Numbered from the stretch's first letter, positions 10,719 to 21,008 are shown. The stretch: 64,000 bases of DNA from Diaporthe sp. PMI_573 (GCA_021399435.1 JAJTUP010000035.1:620001-684000), one strand, 5' to 3'. Numbers and translations: made by a program. The notes: a model not told the origin generated them from the letters alone.

Positions 10719-10720
10719 TA
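10669..10720 (-). repeat. Right TIR of pogo-like element
   Basis: Inverted copy of the left TIR with the same pair of 14-base iterons. The outer TA at 10719-10720 is the second half of the target duplication. Confidence 0.9.
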
Positions 10721-12657
10721 TAATTTTCAATTTTATCTTAGTTTGTGTTCGTCTTATATGTAAGTACCTATACTTTTTTTATTTAGTATAATATCTATAT
10801 TAAAAATGTGTATAAGTGGTCTATCTTTTAACAAAGGTTTACCTTAATTTAATCAAAGTACTAGGCTTTATACCTTGAAATGTTTACAAAGGACTCGACT
10901 TATATCTAATTCAGCCCGAGCGCAATACCTTATTATACTGTAGAAACACAAATACAGTACAGTAGAATTAATCTAAGCTCAAATTGATCCTTCCAAAGCA
11001 CGCCGGTGTTCAAAGCAGCCTCTACAGCAGTGTACACAACCAGCCACTGATCTCCAAAGTCTAGCTAGGTAGGTAAGGATAGCTATGACCTTATTGCTGT
11101 AGGAAGAAGTTTAAAAGATCAGAAAGTAATATAGTAGCAATGGGGTTTCTCTACAGAGATTGCCTGCTAAGCTATAGGTTTCTTCCTGTGTGCAGTACTC
11201 GTTCTTGTAAAGCAAAATGTCTCGTTGAGGCTGTAAAACGCACTGAGTGGTGCGAAGCGCCGCCGCGACACTTGATCCGGCCGCGTTCGTCTCACTTGCT
11301 CACCGAGTTCTCCGCGAATGTGTTCCGGGAGATCTTCCTCAAACGGAAATTCCTTCTGTTGGCCTCGTTGCGTTGAGAGCAATGTGTCAACTCGCAACAG
11401 AATATCTCGCATTCTTCTGTCCCATGCGAATAGAGAGCGTCCGCTTTCCGGTGAAGCTCGTCTTTTCGATTCCGCGATTTGGATTACAACTCTTTGAAAT
11501 CTCGTTCCAGGATTAGGGGAAGTAGCTATGTATAATACTATTTTAGATATTATGAAGAAGACTAGAGAATTTAACAGATTAGGATGAACGGAAAAAGATT
11601 ACAGTACAGTACACACACACACAATTTATTACGCCCGGCGGCTAAGCCGAAAGGGCAACTAACGCTGACTACTACTACATTTCCCAAAGATATGCCGTAT
11701 TCTCCTCAAGCCCATACAAGGAACCATTGTCACCAATATCCTGTCACTTGCTCCATCTTTGCTGAATCTCGTGAGTTAGTAATGTTGGTTGGCTAGCTTG
11801 AAGGCTCTTCTCCAAGTCTTCAGCGTCCTATCCTCGGCAGCTGAAGCGTGCCCACCGTCTGTGGCACGAGGTGATTGGTGTAAGGTGGTCGAAAAGTAGT
11901 CGGAGGTGATCGGGCTATTGGCTACTTCTTTGCCAGGGGTCCGCATCGAGTCGACCGTGGGCCATACAGTACAGTAATAGAATAATGGACCATGATTTAT
12001 ATAGCTTGCACTGGGCGCCACCCTGGCGGCCAAAGTCAATGAATATGCAATAAATACAGTACTTGATTTGATATGTACTTTCAGCCTGTCTCGCAGAGAT
12101 GATGGTTGATGGTGTACTTATATGGCGTACCTGTATAGTACTTGTGAAATGAAATAGCTAGATGTGTTGTACATACTGTATTTTCAGAACACTTGTAAAA
12201 AGGGTGATGCAAGGACAACGGCTGCGCCACCACAGGTGTTGAAATTGTCCTGTGAGGTCAGCGGGAGGTGGCATTATAAATCTAAATCTGAAGGTGGGGC
12301 CAAGAGGAAGAAAAGAACCCGCACGACGAGGTACACAATGGACAGAGAACAGAAGTGTACACGGAAGAAGTACCAGACCGAGATTTTACACTTTTGTTTC
12401 CGATTAGCTGCCGCCTAACACTGCCGCAAATATCTGTGACTAGAACGATAGGCCTCCTTGCCGTTTAACTACTTAAAGACTTAACTCCCATATTTTCCTC
12501 CTCACCGCATGCTTCTCTGTATAACCTTTTGATGCTCACCCGGCTACATGCGCTGAATGACTTTCTCATCCAACCACCGTTTTGCATTACTCTGTGATAG
12601 AGAGTATATTTCCTCGTCCAACCATATCTAGTAGGCGAAAGACACTCTTGAAGGGCG
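10721..12657. other. AT-rich stretch with gene scraps and short repeats
   Basis: About 10,901-10,935 contains a CCGAGCGCAATACCTTAT motif shared with 20,978-20,998. Minus-strand 11,167-11,505 is open and reads like coding sequence (SPESGRSLFAWDRRMRDILL then EEDLPEHIRGELGEQVRR), a gene remnant I cannot name. At 11,804-11,853 lies a 48-base segment repeated at 15,159-15,208. No complete gene is supported. Confidence 0.4.
11804..11853 (-). repeat. Short repeat copy A (partner at 15159)
   Basis: Aligns over about 48 bases with 15159-15208 with a handful of substitutions. On the minus strand both copies read SAAEDR-x-L-x-TWR, so it is probably a scrap of coding sequence duplicated on both sides of the nucleoside-hydrolase-like gene. 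Confidence 0.5.
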
Positions 12658-14178
12658 ATGTTCAATCAATCATTCGACAGGCAGTGGAGCGAGTCCAAGC
12701 TGTTCATATTTCTCAACGACTTTACAGATTCCGATAATGAGGCCGCGGCTGAGATCTGGGCCGGGCTTGTGGGGCTCGACCCGACGGTGAAGGGCATATA
12801 CATCGCAGAGCCGCGATGGGTCAATCTCGGCTACTACATGACAAGTAAAGACTTTGGGCGGTGTATCGGGCTCGTCAGCAAGCTGCAGCCTCCGCTGGAA
12901 GGCGGCGATCCGCCCTTGACCACCGTCCTAGCTGGTCGCTTGACAGAAGGCATGATCAAGGGCAGACAGGTTGATGGCAGGCCGCTGAGTGATGATGAGC
13001 AAGACTTGGTAAGCTGAATCTTATCAGGCGCATTTTGAGGCTGCCTGATACCCATAATCTCAGAAGGTATCTAACAACATATCTAGCTTATGCGGTGTAT
13101 CAAGCCAGCGAATGGAAGTAGGGAGGACTCCATCAAACATGCACAACTTGTTGCCATGGATTATTTGACAACTATGAGGACACGTTGTAGTCGTTTTGAA
13201 GCTTACATCGACGAGGCTTCTTTGGACAAGCTGGAGAGCCCCATCAACCTAAAGACGCATTATCATGATGAGCTCGTAGCTCGTTCTGCAAACGAGCTCG
13301 ATGCCTTCCGTGCCATCATGAAAGAGTCACAAATTGAAACACGAAGAAAGAGGCTTCGGAAATGGTACAGCAAAGCAGTCGAGAGGAAAGTAGAGGAGTT
13401 TGGTGGCCAGTCTCCTTTCAAAAAGCTCGACTACGATTACCTCTTCAGTGAGATTCGTAAGCACGAACAGGCCACATTCTTTGGGGGCGCATCCCTTACT
13501 TTACTTCGGGAACTGCTCGAGAAAGAGCCTGAACTAGGTGGGAAAGTGCGCTACTTCCAGCAGGGTGGAACCTTCAACTCTAAACTCAATATCCTCGGAA
13601 ACCCTTACAATTTTGCCCTTAATACTGAGGCAGCAGAGTATGTTTTCAAACATCATGACAAGCTTGGGAAGTTTACACTGATCCCCACCGACACTGCAAA
13701 GAAGCTTGAGTGGACGGTCCAGGGGCTGGCCAAATTCTCATCTGCAGTTGGGGTTCGATCTCTAGGGTTCCATGGATTGCATGACCCGTGGAACCTGATC
13801 TCGCCGAAGGAAAACGACGGGTCTTCTCACACCACTCAGGAATTCCTTGCCTGGCGTGCGGAGTGGACTAGTGATCCTCGATACTCCGCACCGGATAGTA
13901 AAGGGTGCAAGGCGGTGATGGCAGATCTCACTGCCTTCCTGGCTGCCTTCACCGACGTGTTTAAAGAATTCCGTGCAAAACAGAGATCCTTGAAGCAGGT
14001 TTCGATTAAAGTTACGATTCAACAGACGATTCCAGACAGCAACCAGATGGTTCTTCGGGCGTGCCCGACATCAAAGATAGATTGTTTGATGTTTGAGCCT
14101 GGGCAGGAAGCACAGGACGCATTGTTGGTAGAGGACGCGTTGGAGGTCATCAAAAAAGCATTGGAACCAGCAGTGTGA
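12658..14178 (+). CDS. Nucleoside-hydrolase-like protein, two exons, 480 aa
   Basis: Exon 1 is 12658-13008 and exon 2 is 13087-14178. The 78-base intron has GTAAGC and a CTAG acceptor preceded by TCTAAC. Features fitting the inosine/uridine-preferring nucleoside hydrolase fold are NDFTDSDNEAA near residue 20 (the calcium-site loop, usually D-x-D-x-x-x-DD), a GNPYNFALNTEAA block near 288 (family N-x-E-x-N...D-x-EAA), and LIPTDTAKKLEW near 316 (family PLD-x-T). Canonical enzymes are about 310-340 residues; the extra length is a helical, Arg/Lys-rich insertion around 180-240. Substitution of some acidic metal ligands makes catalysis uncertain. No stops or frameshifts are seen, and a decayed paralogue lies at 21.0-21.5 kb. 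Confidence 0.6.
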
Positions 14179-14372
14179 TTTAGCCAATAGGGAGGCAAAG
14201 GGCTGTAGGCTGGTTTGGAAGTGTGTCCTCCCTTAGGTATAAGCTTTATTATCGATTCCCTCAGAATAGTTCATTGTACTTTAAGAAACCGTGCGTCCAA
14301 GGCGGAGACTTGAGCGGAAGTAAGGCGGGCCTACGTCTCCTCAACAAAGCCTGTGCCTACTGAGGATAGAGC

Positions 14373-14774
14373 CTATGGCTCGCCACCAAATAGTGCGCCA
14401 AATGAGCCAAGCCGTGCGCCTGAAGTTTGACGCTGTTGCTGGCTGCCGGATCCATGTCCAGTGCCACTATCTCCATTCCAGTTGTTGCCACCAGCAGTGT
14501 TTTCACCTCGCTTCTCGATCGGTGTTCGACATATTGGGCACGTGTTGTGCTCCTTCAGCCATAGAACCACACATTCGCCGTGGAACCAGTGCTTACATGG
14601 AAGCACTGTCACCTCGTCTCCTAGGTTCATCTCGTCTATGCAAATAGTGCACTCCACCTTTTTAAGGATGTATCTTCTCTGCTGCTCCGACAGCAGCTTC
14701 TGGCTAAACTGGAGAAGGTCACTGCTCATAAAGGGGTAGACGTATAATTTGAGACTTGGAACTGTATCAATCAT
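14373..14774 (-). CDS. RING-H2 finger protein, N-terminally truncated
   Basis: The 133-residue frame contains a complete C3H2C3 RING: Cys42, Cys45, Cys60, His62, His65, Cys68, Cys79 and Cys82 (CTICIDEMN...LPCKHWFHGEC...CPICRTPIE). A Gly/Ser/Gln-rich tail follows. Fungal homologues are several hundred residues long with the RING near the C-terminus, so only the last part of the gene is present. The upstream sequence (14775-15000) shows no matching coding sequence, and the apparent Met is probably not the original start. RING-H2 proteins are E3 ubiquitin ligases. Confidence 0.7.
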   Translation of the reverse strand: MIDTVPSLKLYVYPFMSSDLLQFSQKLLSEQQRRYILKKVECTICIDEMNLGDEVTVLPCKHWFHGECVVLWLKEHNTCPICRTPIEKRGENTAGGNNWNGDSGTGHGSGSQQQRQTSGARLGSFGALFGGEP

Positions 14775-14779
14775 AGTTC

Positions 14780-15265
14780 GCAGGTTTGGGCATCCTGACA
14801 GACTTGCTTGCAGCTTCTGTGGATAGTCAAAATCGCATTACCGGCTGGGAAATGGAATGGATTTCTCCACCAGTTGGGCTTGGAAGATGTGGAAACAAGA
14901 CATGGAGAGAGGATCCTACGGGACGACCCCATGAGGAACAGACTGGAAGCAGTGGAAGAAGAGTAAAACTACAGACTCCCAGTGCCTGCAAGTCTGAGGG
15001 GGTTGGATGGATGGATTTTATTTCGCCCGGGGGGACACACCCCAGAGGGCCTTTGCGCTAAGCTATTTTCGTTTCGTACGGTTCTTCCATAATCACCCGA
15101 AGCCCCACAATTTCACTCTACTGACTGGTCCAATCTGATGTATATGCAGTGACAGGCCTGCTTGAAGGCCAATTTCTCCAAGTGTTCAGCATCCTATCCT
15201 CAGCAGCTGAAGCACGGTCTGCCAAAATGAGACTGTATGATGTTAGTAGGATTCAATCTGAATAG
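14780..15265. other. LINE 3' region and short repeats
   Basis: On the minus strand, a GC-rich hairpin-like segment (CACCCCAGAGGGC region near 15040) is followed by AAATAAAATCCATCCATCC near 15003-15021. This is typical of the 3' end of fungal LINEs with a simple-repeat tail. The interval 15060-15250 contains repeat copy B (15159-15208). Whether all of it is the 3' UTR of the LINE at 15.3-20.3 kb is unclear. Confidence 0.45.
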
Positions 15266-18200
15266 TTAGTGTGCCTGAGGCTTCTGGTCCATGTCAAGCC
15301 TCCCCGTTGCAATGGCAAATTTGATCGTCGCGCGTACTGCCCGCATGTCTGGTGTCCATTTGTCACCGTCAGACGCCGCCTTTCCCCCCAGGAAGTATGA
15401 TAGGTTTCCCATCTTTGCCTGTGAGCATCGCAACATGCCTTCCCGTTGCGCGGTCCATTTTGCACAGCGGAATAGGAAGTGTTCCACTGTCTCTGATGCT
15501 AGCCCGCATTCGCAAGTGTCCGATTCCACCGTTCCTATCTTGCATAGAAAGCTGTTAAGTCTCACCATTCCGGTGCGGAGCTGTGATAGTACGTCTGCTT
15601 CCTTCCTCTTCAGCGGGTCATATAGAGTACGGGTATGCTTGCCTGGCAGTGCCGTATCTATCTGCTTCGAGCATTTCCCGACTCTTTCTGGTAGTGTTCT
15701 TGTTTGCCGCTGCTTGGTTATCGCTAGTCTTATCCTTGTGGATCTTGCTAGATGTGGTGGCACATCTGGTCTGCATTCTCCTTCTGTGGCCTTCCGCGCT
15801 GCTGCTTTGGCTTTTGGTCCCAGCGCAAAATCCTCTTCTCCTGCTGGAACCCACAACATCCGGAGAGAGTGGCCCTCGTCTTCGAGACGCTTCATATGGT
15901 CGTATATTTGCCGTATGATCTGTTGGCCGGATTGTTGTCGTGGCCGCCGTATGGCTTCTAGTGCGGAGCGGCTGCTCGTCATGACAGTCACATCCCGCCA
16001 GCAGAGTCCAGACGGCATACATCTCAATACCATCTCTATAGCTCCCAACTCGGCGATGTATAGGTTCAGCTCCTCCGTCAACCCGAGAGTGATGGAGTAG
16101 CTGGCCACTACCTCGTCATCTTTGTTGATCGCCGTATCTCGTACGACACCTCCCATGCCTACCATGCCCCTTCTCTGCGAGGAGCAGGTGGCAATAACTA
16201 TGCCATTCACCCTCTTTGCTTCTTCCACCGCTCTCTCCCGGTCAGGGTCGCACGACACCGGGATACGGTTCCTCCATGGCGGTAACGCGTACTCCCGAAT
16301 GATCTCCATTCGTTCAGTGGCTGTTTCCCCTTGTACTTGAGCAATCCTCTGCATCGGCGATACGAATCGGCGACACACTTTCACTTTCAGTGTCGCCAAC
16401 GGGTGTGTCCTGGGAAGGGTCCGGAGGTTGATCCAAAACCTTGTTGCCGCTTGCGCATGCCGTTCTTGCACCGGTTGGATGCTAGCTTCGGCCTCTGCCA
16501 CCGCCGTTGCGACGGTCCGGAAAGCCCCCGTGATCGCCTGTGCTCCGACCATCTGTGCCTTGTCCAGCCAAGCAGCTTCTCTAATGCCACATGAGTGCGC
16601 CCACACGCTGGACGCATAGTCCATGGTGGGAGCTACTGTTGCTACGAACAGTTGTCTCGCAATCCGCGGTGACAGCATCTTCAGTCTTCTCAGACACATA
16701 GCAGCCGAGAGCCCCTTTGCGGCGGCTCTAGCTATGTGTTCCTTGTACCGCAGTTTCGCGTCCATGACCACTCCCAGGATCTTGGCGCTCGCCTTGGGCT
16801 TGACTACTTTTCCTTTGATCATGAACGCTTTGTCGCTGGTACGCGCGGCGTTTCGCGTGAAATGCACGATGGTCGTCTTGTCTCCGTTGAACGTCGCACC
16901 GCTCCGTCTTTCCCAGCCCAGTGCTTCGTCTATAATTGATTGGATGCCGGCTCGATTCTCCTCCGCTGTTGGTCCCACCACCCAGGCTGAGTAGTCGTCC
17001 ACGAATGCCATCGAACCACCTCTTGCGTTGATTCTTCTCTGCACCAAATCTGCATTGAAGAACAGGAACAACACCGGCGACAGTGGTGATCCTTGCGGGA
17101 GACCTGCCTGTGGCAACTCCCGTAGCTGTGACTTGTACCCATTTACCACCACGGTGGCCATGCGTCCAGAGCAGAAGGCGTCAATCCATCTCACCAGTCC
17201 ACCAGGTATGCCTCTCGCCTTCAGCCTCTCCAGTAGTCGTTCTTTGAACACTCCGTTGTAAGCACCCTTGACGTCGAAACTGATCAGACTGAGCACCCTG
17301 CCGGCCCTCCATGCCTTGTAGATCTGCTCCTGCAGCAGTATCAGTGCTTGTTCGGCTGACCTTCGCTTCCTTGCCCCGAAGTGGTTTGCAGGCAGCAGTC
17401 CATAGCTTTCCACTACATAGGATACCCGCTCTGCAACGGCTGCCTCGAGTATCTTGCCCAGTGTTGACAGCAGGGATATCGGTCTCCATGCCTTGGCCAC
17501 TGTGTAGTCTCCCTTGTCTGCTTTCTTTAGCGGGATGATCTTCGCACTCCTCCACTGGTGGGGTACCACACCGTCCCTGAGGGAAGTGTCGAAAAGGTGC
17601 AAGACACGGTATCTAACCACTGGCCAAAGCTGTTTCCACACCATTGCTGGCAGACCATCCTCTCCAGGTGCTTTCCAAGGTTTCGCTGCTAGCACTTTTT
17701 CTTCAACTTCCTCCATGGTGAGGTCTGGCATGTGCACTTCCGTCCGTTGCGGTCGCTCGCCTTCATCGTCAATCTTAGCCGGCAACGGGGGGAAGAACGT
17801 GCTGAGCAGCTCCTCTGCCTGCTCCACCGTATCTTCCGTGGTGGAACCGTCTTCCCTCTTCAAAGGGGGCACCCTGTCGTCCATAACACCTGTTTCTGGT
17901 TTTAAGTACTTGGCCGCCTTCCATATGTTGACATCTTCTGCCAGGAAGTCGTCCCAGTGCAGTTTTTTCTGTTTCCGGATGGCATCATGGTACTCCTTGG
18001 ATGCTTCCTTGGCCCGTCTTTCCAGGTCGGGCCTCACTTGGCCTGCTCGCCGCTGTGCCCTGGCCTGATTTCGCCAGAATGTGTACACCCGCCGAAGTCC
18101 TGTCAAATCCTTCGTCCACCAGCGCTTCGCGTACGGTACTGGTTGTGCTCGGGGTGTCAGATCGTGGATCGCCTCGAGGACGACCCTCATTAACTGGTCT

Positions 18201-19045
18201 GTCTGCTCCTGCACACCGACAGTCCAGGGAAGCTCTCGGAGATTTTTCTTCACCCTGGTTCTGATTGTTGTCCATGGTGCGTTCTTGAACGACAGTCTTT
18301 CCGTGACAATCCGATCAGGCATCGCGAGATCGAACGTCGTTTGGATCGCCCGGTGGTCCGATCCGTGTTCTGTCGGGTGTATGGAGCACGTCACCATTTC
18401 GTCTGCCAGTTTTGCCGTCGCCAGCATCAGGTCGATTGTGCTTTCCTTGTCGGGGCCTTGCCATGTCTTTGTGCCTCTCGGGAGGAGGCTGCATAGGCCG
18501 TGCTCGTTCATGACGTCGATAATCGGTTCGGCCTCGCCTTGCCTTGCCAAGGCCACGTCGTCTCCTCCCCATAGCCGGTCGTGCTGATTAAAATCTCCGG
18601 CCAGAATGACGTCCACCGCCATCCCTGACCTGCTCCTGAGGTCGAGGATCACCTGGTGCAGGGTATGGCATGTATTTCGAAGAGCCTGGGGCTTGCGACC
18701 CGGCACATACACTGACACAACCAACATTATTCGGTCCGGAAGTCGTATGGCTGCTGCTGTCAAGTCCGAGGACTGTATTGGTACTTGGTCGGCCCCCAAG
18801 TCCCTATTCACCCACAACATGCTCCGGATCGGCCATCTGCCATCTCTCCAAATCGTAGGGACCATTTTAATCCATCTGGGATGCCCCATAGGGACTGTTA
18901 ATAGTTTGCCGTCACCTTCCCATGCCTGTGGTTCTTGGACTGCCACAACTGCAAAATCCTGGAGTCGCGTATCGTTCATTAGGCTCTCGTGTACCGTGTC
19001 CTGTTTTCTTACATTCAATTGGATGACCTGGAATATTCTACTCAT
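15266..19045 (-). CDS. LINE ORF2: endonuclease, reverse transcriptase, degenerate RNase H, 1259 aa
   Basis: I choose ATG 19043-19045, which overlaps the ORF1 stop in ATGAGTAG. A longer upstream reading frame runs antisense-free inside ORF1 and is not needed. Numbered from that Met, residues 5-240 are an exonuclease-endonuclease-phosphatase domain with Asn11, Glu38, GDFN at 150-153 and SDH at 229-231. Residues about 500-760 are the reverse transcriptase with DVKGAY and the active site FVDD at 681-684. Residues 946-1088 align with RNase H, but the first Asp position reads IVIATCSS, the third reads VMTSSRSAL and the last reads GPKAKAAA. A C-x-C-x8-H-x4-C motif lies at 1178-1194. It performs target-primed reverse transcription of the element RNA. 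Confidence 0.85.
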   Translation of the reverse strand: MSRIFQVIQLNVRKQDTVHESLMNDTRLQDFAVVAVQEPQAWEGDGKLLTVPMGHPRWIKMVPTIWRDGRWPIRSMLWVNRDLGADQVPIQSSDLTAAAIRLPDRIMLVVSVYVPGRKPQALRNTCHTLHQVILDLRSRSGMAVDVILAGDFNQHDRLWGGDDVALARQGEAEPIIDVMNEHGLCSLLPRGTKTWQGPDKESTIDLMLATAKLADEMVTCSIHPTEHGSDHRAIQTTFDLAMPDRIVTERLSFKNAPWTTIRTRVKKNLRELPWTVGVQEQTDQLMRVVLEAIHDLTPRAQPVPYAKRWWTKDLTGLRRVYTFWRNQARAQRRAGQVRPDLERRAKEASKEYHDAIRKQKKLHWDDFLAEDVNIWKAAKYLKPETGVMDDRVPPLKREDGSTTEDTVEQAEELLSTFFPPLPAKIDDEGERPQRTEVHMPDLTMEEVEEKVLAAKPWKAPGEDGLPAMVWKQLWPVVRYRVLHLFDTSLRDGVVPHQWRSAKIIPLKKADKGDYTVAKAWRPISLLSTLGKILEAAVAERVSYVVESYGLLPANHFGARKRRSAEQALILLQEQIYKAWRAGRVLSLISFDVKGAYNGVFKERLLERLKARGIPGGLVRWIDAFCSGRMATVVVNGYKSQLRELPQAGLPQGSPLSPVLFLFFNADLVQRRINARGGSMAFVDDYSAWVVGPTAEENRAGIQSIIDEALGWERRSGATFNGDKTTIVHFTRNAARTSDKAFMIKGKVVKPKASAKILGVVMDAKLRYKEHIARAAAKGLSAAMCLRRLKMLSPRIARQLFVATVAPTMDYASSVWAHSCGIREAAWLDKAQMVGAQAITGAFRTVATAVAEAEASIQPVQERHAQAATRFWINLRTLPRTHPLATLKVKVCRRFVSPMQRIAQVQGETATERMEIIREYALPPWRNRIPVSCDPDRERAVEEAKRVNGIVIATCSSQRRGMVGMGGVVRDTAINKDDEVVASYSITLGLTEELNLYIAELGAIEMVLRCMPSGLCWRDVTVMTSSRSALEAIRRPRQQSGQQIIRQIYDHMKRLEDEGHSLRMLWVPAGEEDFALGPKAKAAARKATEGECRPDVPPHLARSTRIRLAITKQRQTRTLPERVGKCSKQIDTALPGKHTRTLYDPLKRKEADVLSQLRTGMVRLNSFLCKIGTVESDTCECGLASETVEHFLFRCAKWTAQREGMLRCSQAKMGNLSYFLGGKAASDGDKWTPDMRAVRATIKFAIATGRLDMDQKPQAH

Positions 19046-20348
19046 GCCGAGTAGGGTAGGGTTTCGGGCAGCTGCGACTGAACGACTCGTGCGGTCCACC
19101 ACAGTGTACGCACTTGGGTACCTGCGTCTGGCACTCACTATGATGGTGGTCTTCGGCAGCGCACCTCGCACATACCCGATTCTTGCTGCACGAGAAAGCC
19201 TTGTGGCCGAGCTCCTGGCAGTTGCAGCATTGTATCGGTCCAGCTCTCCGCTCGAACACGCTAGTGTACGCCGATTCACCCGCTGCAAGGAAGTAGCGTT
19301 CTTGTAGGAGTCTCCTGGCATCGCTGTTCTTGGTGAGGTATACCACCATGGATCCATATGCTTTCGCGTTGTCCTTTCGACTCAACCAGGCCATCTTGGC
19401 AATTTGAACTTCATTCTCTTGGCCCAAAGCGTCCATCGCTCCAGGAAGGACCTTGCCTTCCTGGTCGAGAACGGCAGCACGGTTGATATTGTCAACTTTG
19501 ACTGGGTACAGTTGGTCTCGGAGCACTCTTGCACCTGGAGCCTTCTTGGCCTCGATGATCGCCTTGATCCTCTTCAGTTCTTCCTCGTTCCTACCAATCA
19601 CCCTCAGGCGGTTGGTATTCCGTCCGTCTTTGGTGACTGCAACACATCGCCAACTCGGCTGGTCGCTGGACATTCGCATTTCCTGTTCAACGGTTTTGCG
19701 AATCATTGCCGGTGTAGCGTCTCCAATGTGATCCTCGGGCACCCTGGATGTGTCCACTGTGCAGAACACCGGCTTTGGAGTCGCCGATCGGGCCGTAGAT
19801 GGAGATTGGATGGGAGTACTAACGGGTGTCATTCTGGCCGCGTCTGCATATGTCCGGCCCGGCGATCGTGGTGCCTGAGCCTCACTCAGTGTATCCAGCT
19901 GTAGTCGGGTCTGCTCCAGCTTGTCGCAAACCTGGGTAAGCTGCTGTCGGACTTGCGATAATTCTTGTGCCATCTGGGCCGTAGTCCTAGTAACTTCCTC
20001 AGCCATGCGGTCCCTAAGCTTAGCAAACTCGAGCTGAAATTCCGCCTTCATCGATTCCATTCTCTTATTGAAATCTTGTTCCAGGAGTCGTTTTAGGCTC
20101 TGGGCAACCTCGCTCATGCTACCAGCTGCCTTAGGCGCGGCCCGTTTCTTAGCTCGGGTATGACTCGGAGTTCCCTCACTGCTCTCCTCTTCCTGCCATT
20201 CCATAGCACCTTTTTGCTGCTCGGATTCCAACGCCCTCGTCGTTCTGGTCCTTTTACGCAGGGGACGATGACATCCCCCGCCCGGAACATCCTGTTCGCC
20301 TTCCATGACGACAATGACGTCTGATGCGGGGTTCGCAACACCAGACAT
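19038..20348 (-). CDS. LINE ORF1: gag-like nucleic-acid-binding protein, 436 aa
   Basis: The protein opens with a disordered acidic/basic region, then a coiled-coil-like stretch around residues 85-155 (LEQDFNKRMESMKAEF...QVRQQLTQV, partial), a Pro/Ser linker with AYADAAR-type sequence, and a conserved mid domain (about 200-350). It ends with three zinc knuckles at roughly 374-388, 393-406 and 413-427 (CCNCQELGHKAFSC is the first). This is the usual ORF1 layout of Tad/I-clade LINEs: RNA binding and RNP assembly. Its TAG at 19038-19040 overlaps the ORF2 start, suggesting reinitiation-type translation. Confidence 0.85.
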   Translation of the reverse strand: MSGVANPASDVIVVMEGEQDVPGGGCHRPLRKRTRTTRALESEQQKGAMEWQEEESSEGTPSHTRAKKRAAPKAAGSMSEVAQSLKRLLEQDFNKRMESMKAEFQLEFAKLRDRMAEEVTRTTAQMAQELSQVRQQLTQVCDKLEQTRLQLDTLSEAQAPRSPGRTYADAARMTPVSTPIQSPSTARSATPKPVFCTVDTSRVPEDHIGDATPAMIRKTVEQEMRMSSDQPSWRCVAVTKDGRNTNRLRVIGRNEEELKRIKAIIEAKKAPGARVLRDQLYPVKVDNINRAAVLDQEGKVLPGAMDALGQENEVQIAKMAWLSRKDNAKAYGSMVVYLTKNSDARRLLQERYFLAAGESAYTSVFERRAGPIQCCNCQELGHKAFSCSKNRVCARCAAEDHHHSECQTQVPKCVHCGGPHESFSRSCPKPYPTRHE

Positions 20349-20430
20349 CCACCAGTGGCCAGAATCTCCGCCAAGCGGCCACCAGGTATTTCAAAGGTTG
20401 TAAAGAAGATAAAATAATTAGATTCGAGAT

Positions 20431-20970
20431 CCGCAGGTGTCAGATCGTCTGAGGGTCCTCTCAAGTGTGTCAGATGTGACGGGTCCGATAGGGGCTGGTT
20501 TTGTTCACGGCGGGCATATTGATGCCTCAGGCACACAGTTCTTAGACCGTCACATCCCCTCACAAGATTGGATTGCTTGGAACTCTCTGGCTGACTGTTT
20601 CTTGTCGAGGCTGCGCTCTCTCCATGAGGACAGATCTTTACGAAGCTGGCGAGAGTCCGCAATTTCAATCGCATTGAGCAAGCGATCTATCAGGTTTTCT
20701 TGCCTTTTTAAATCTTCCAGAATGTGGCCGAATCGTCTTTGGAATCTTCCCCAGGGACCCGACTCAGTAACACATGGTGCATGCAGTGTGCAGTGTGGAT
20801 GGCCGTTACCAAAATAATAAAGTGCTGGGGTAGGCGGACGCTGGGTGGAACATGAGACAAACAGGATAAAATTTTAAGGATAACCTTATAGCCTTGAGGC
20901 GTACATTTGATTAATCCTGCGCAGCTTGGGGCCAACGCTTCCGATCTGACTGAAATTCCAATATCTTAAT
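20431..20970. other. Intergenic stretch, possibly LINE 5' UTR then spacer
   Basis: No gene is supported. The part next to 20350 may belong to the LINE 5' UTR. The stretch near 20978 carries the CCGAGCGCAATACCTTAT motif shared with 10.9 kb. Confidence 0.35.
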
Positions 20971-21008
20971 TCTAATTCAGGCCGAGCGCAATACCTTATA
21001 TAAAGATA

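Larger units (their letters stand above)
15000..20430 (-). mobile_element. Tad-like non-LTR retrotransposon (LINE), two ORFs
   Basis: Both ORFs of a Tad/I-clade LINE are open on the minus strand: a gag-like ORF1 with three zinc knuckles and an ORF2 with APE-type endonuclease, reverse transcriptase, RNase H-like domain and a C-terminal Cys/His motif. The 3' end probably lies near 15003, where a CATC-type simple repeat is found. The 5' end is not defined, and no target duplication was identified. The absence of stops over more than 5 kb suggests recent insertion. Confidence 0.8.

Noticed and set aside
15266..19357. A 1363-residue start for LINE ORF2
   Set aside because: The first 104 codons overlap ORF1 and do not resemble any ORF2 domain. 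The ATG that overlaps the ORF1 stop places the endonuclease domain at the very N-terminus, as expected.
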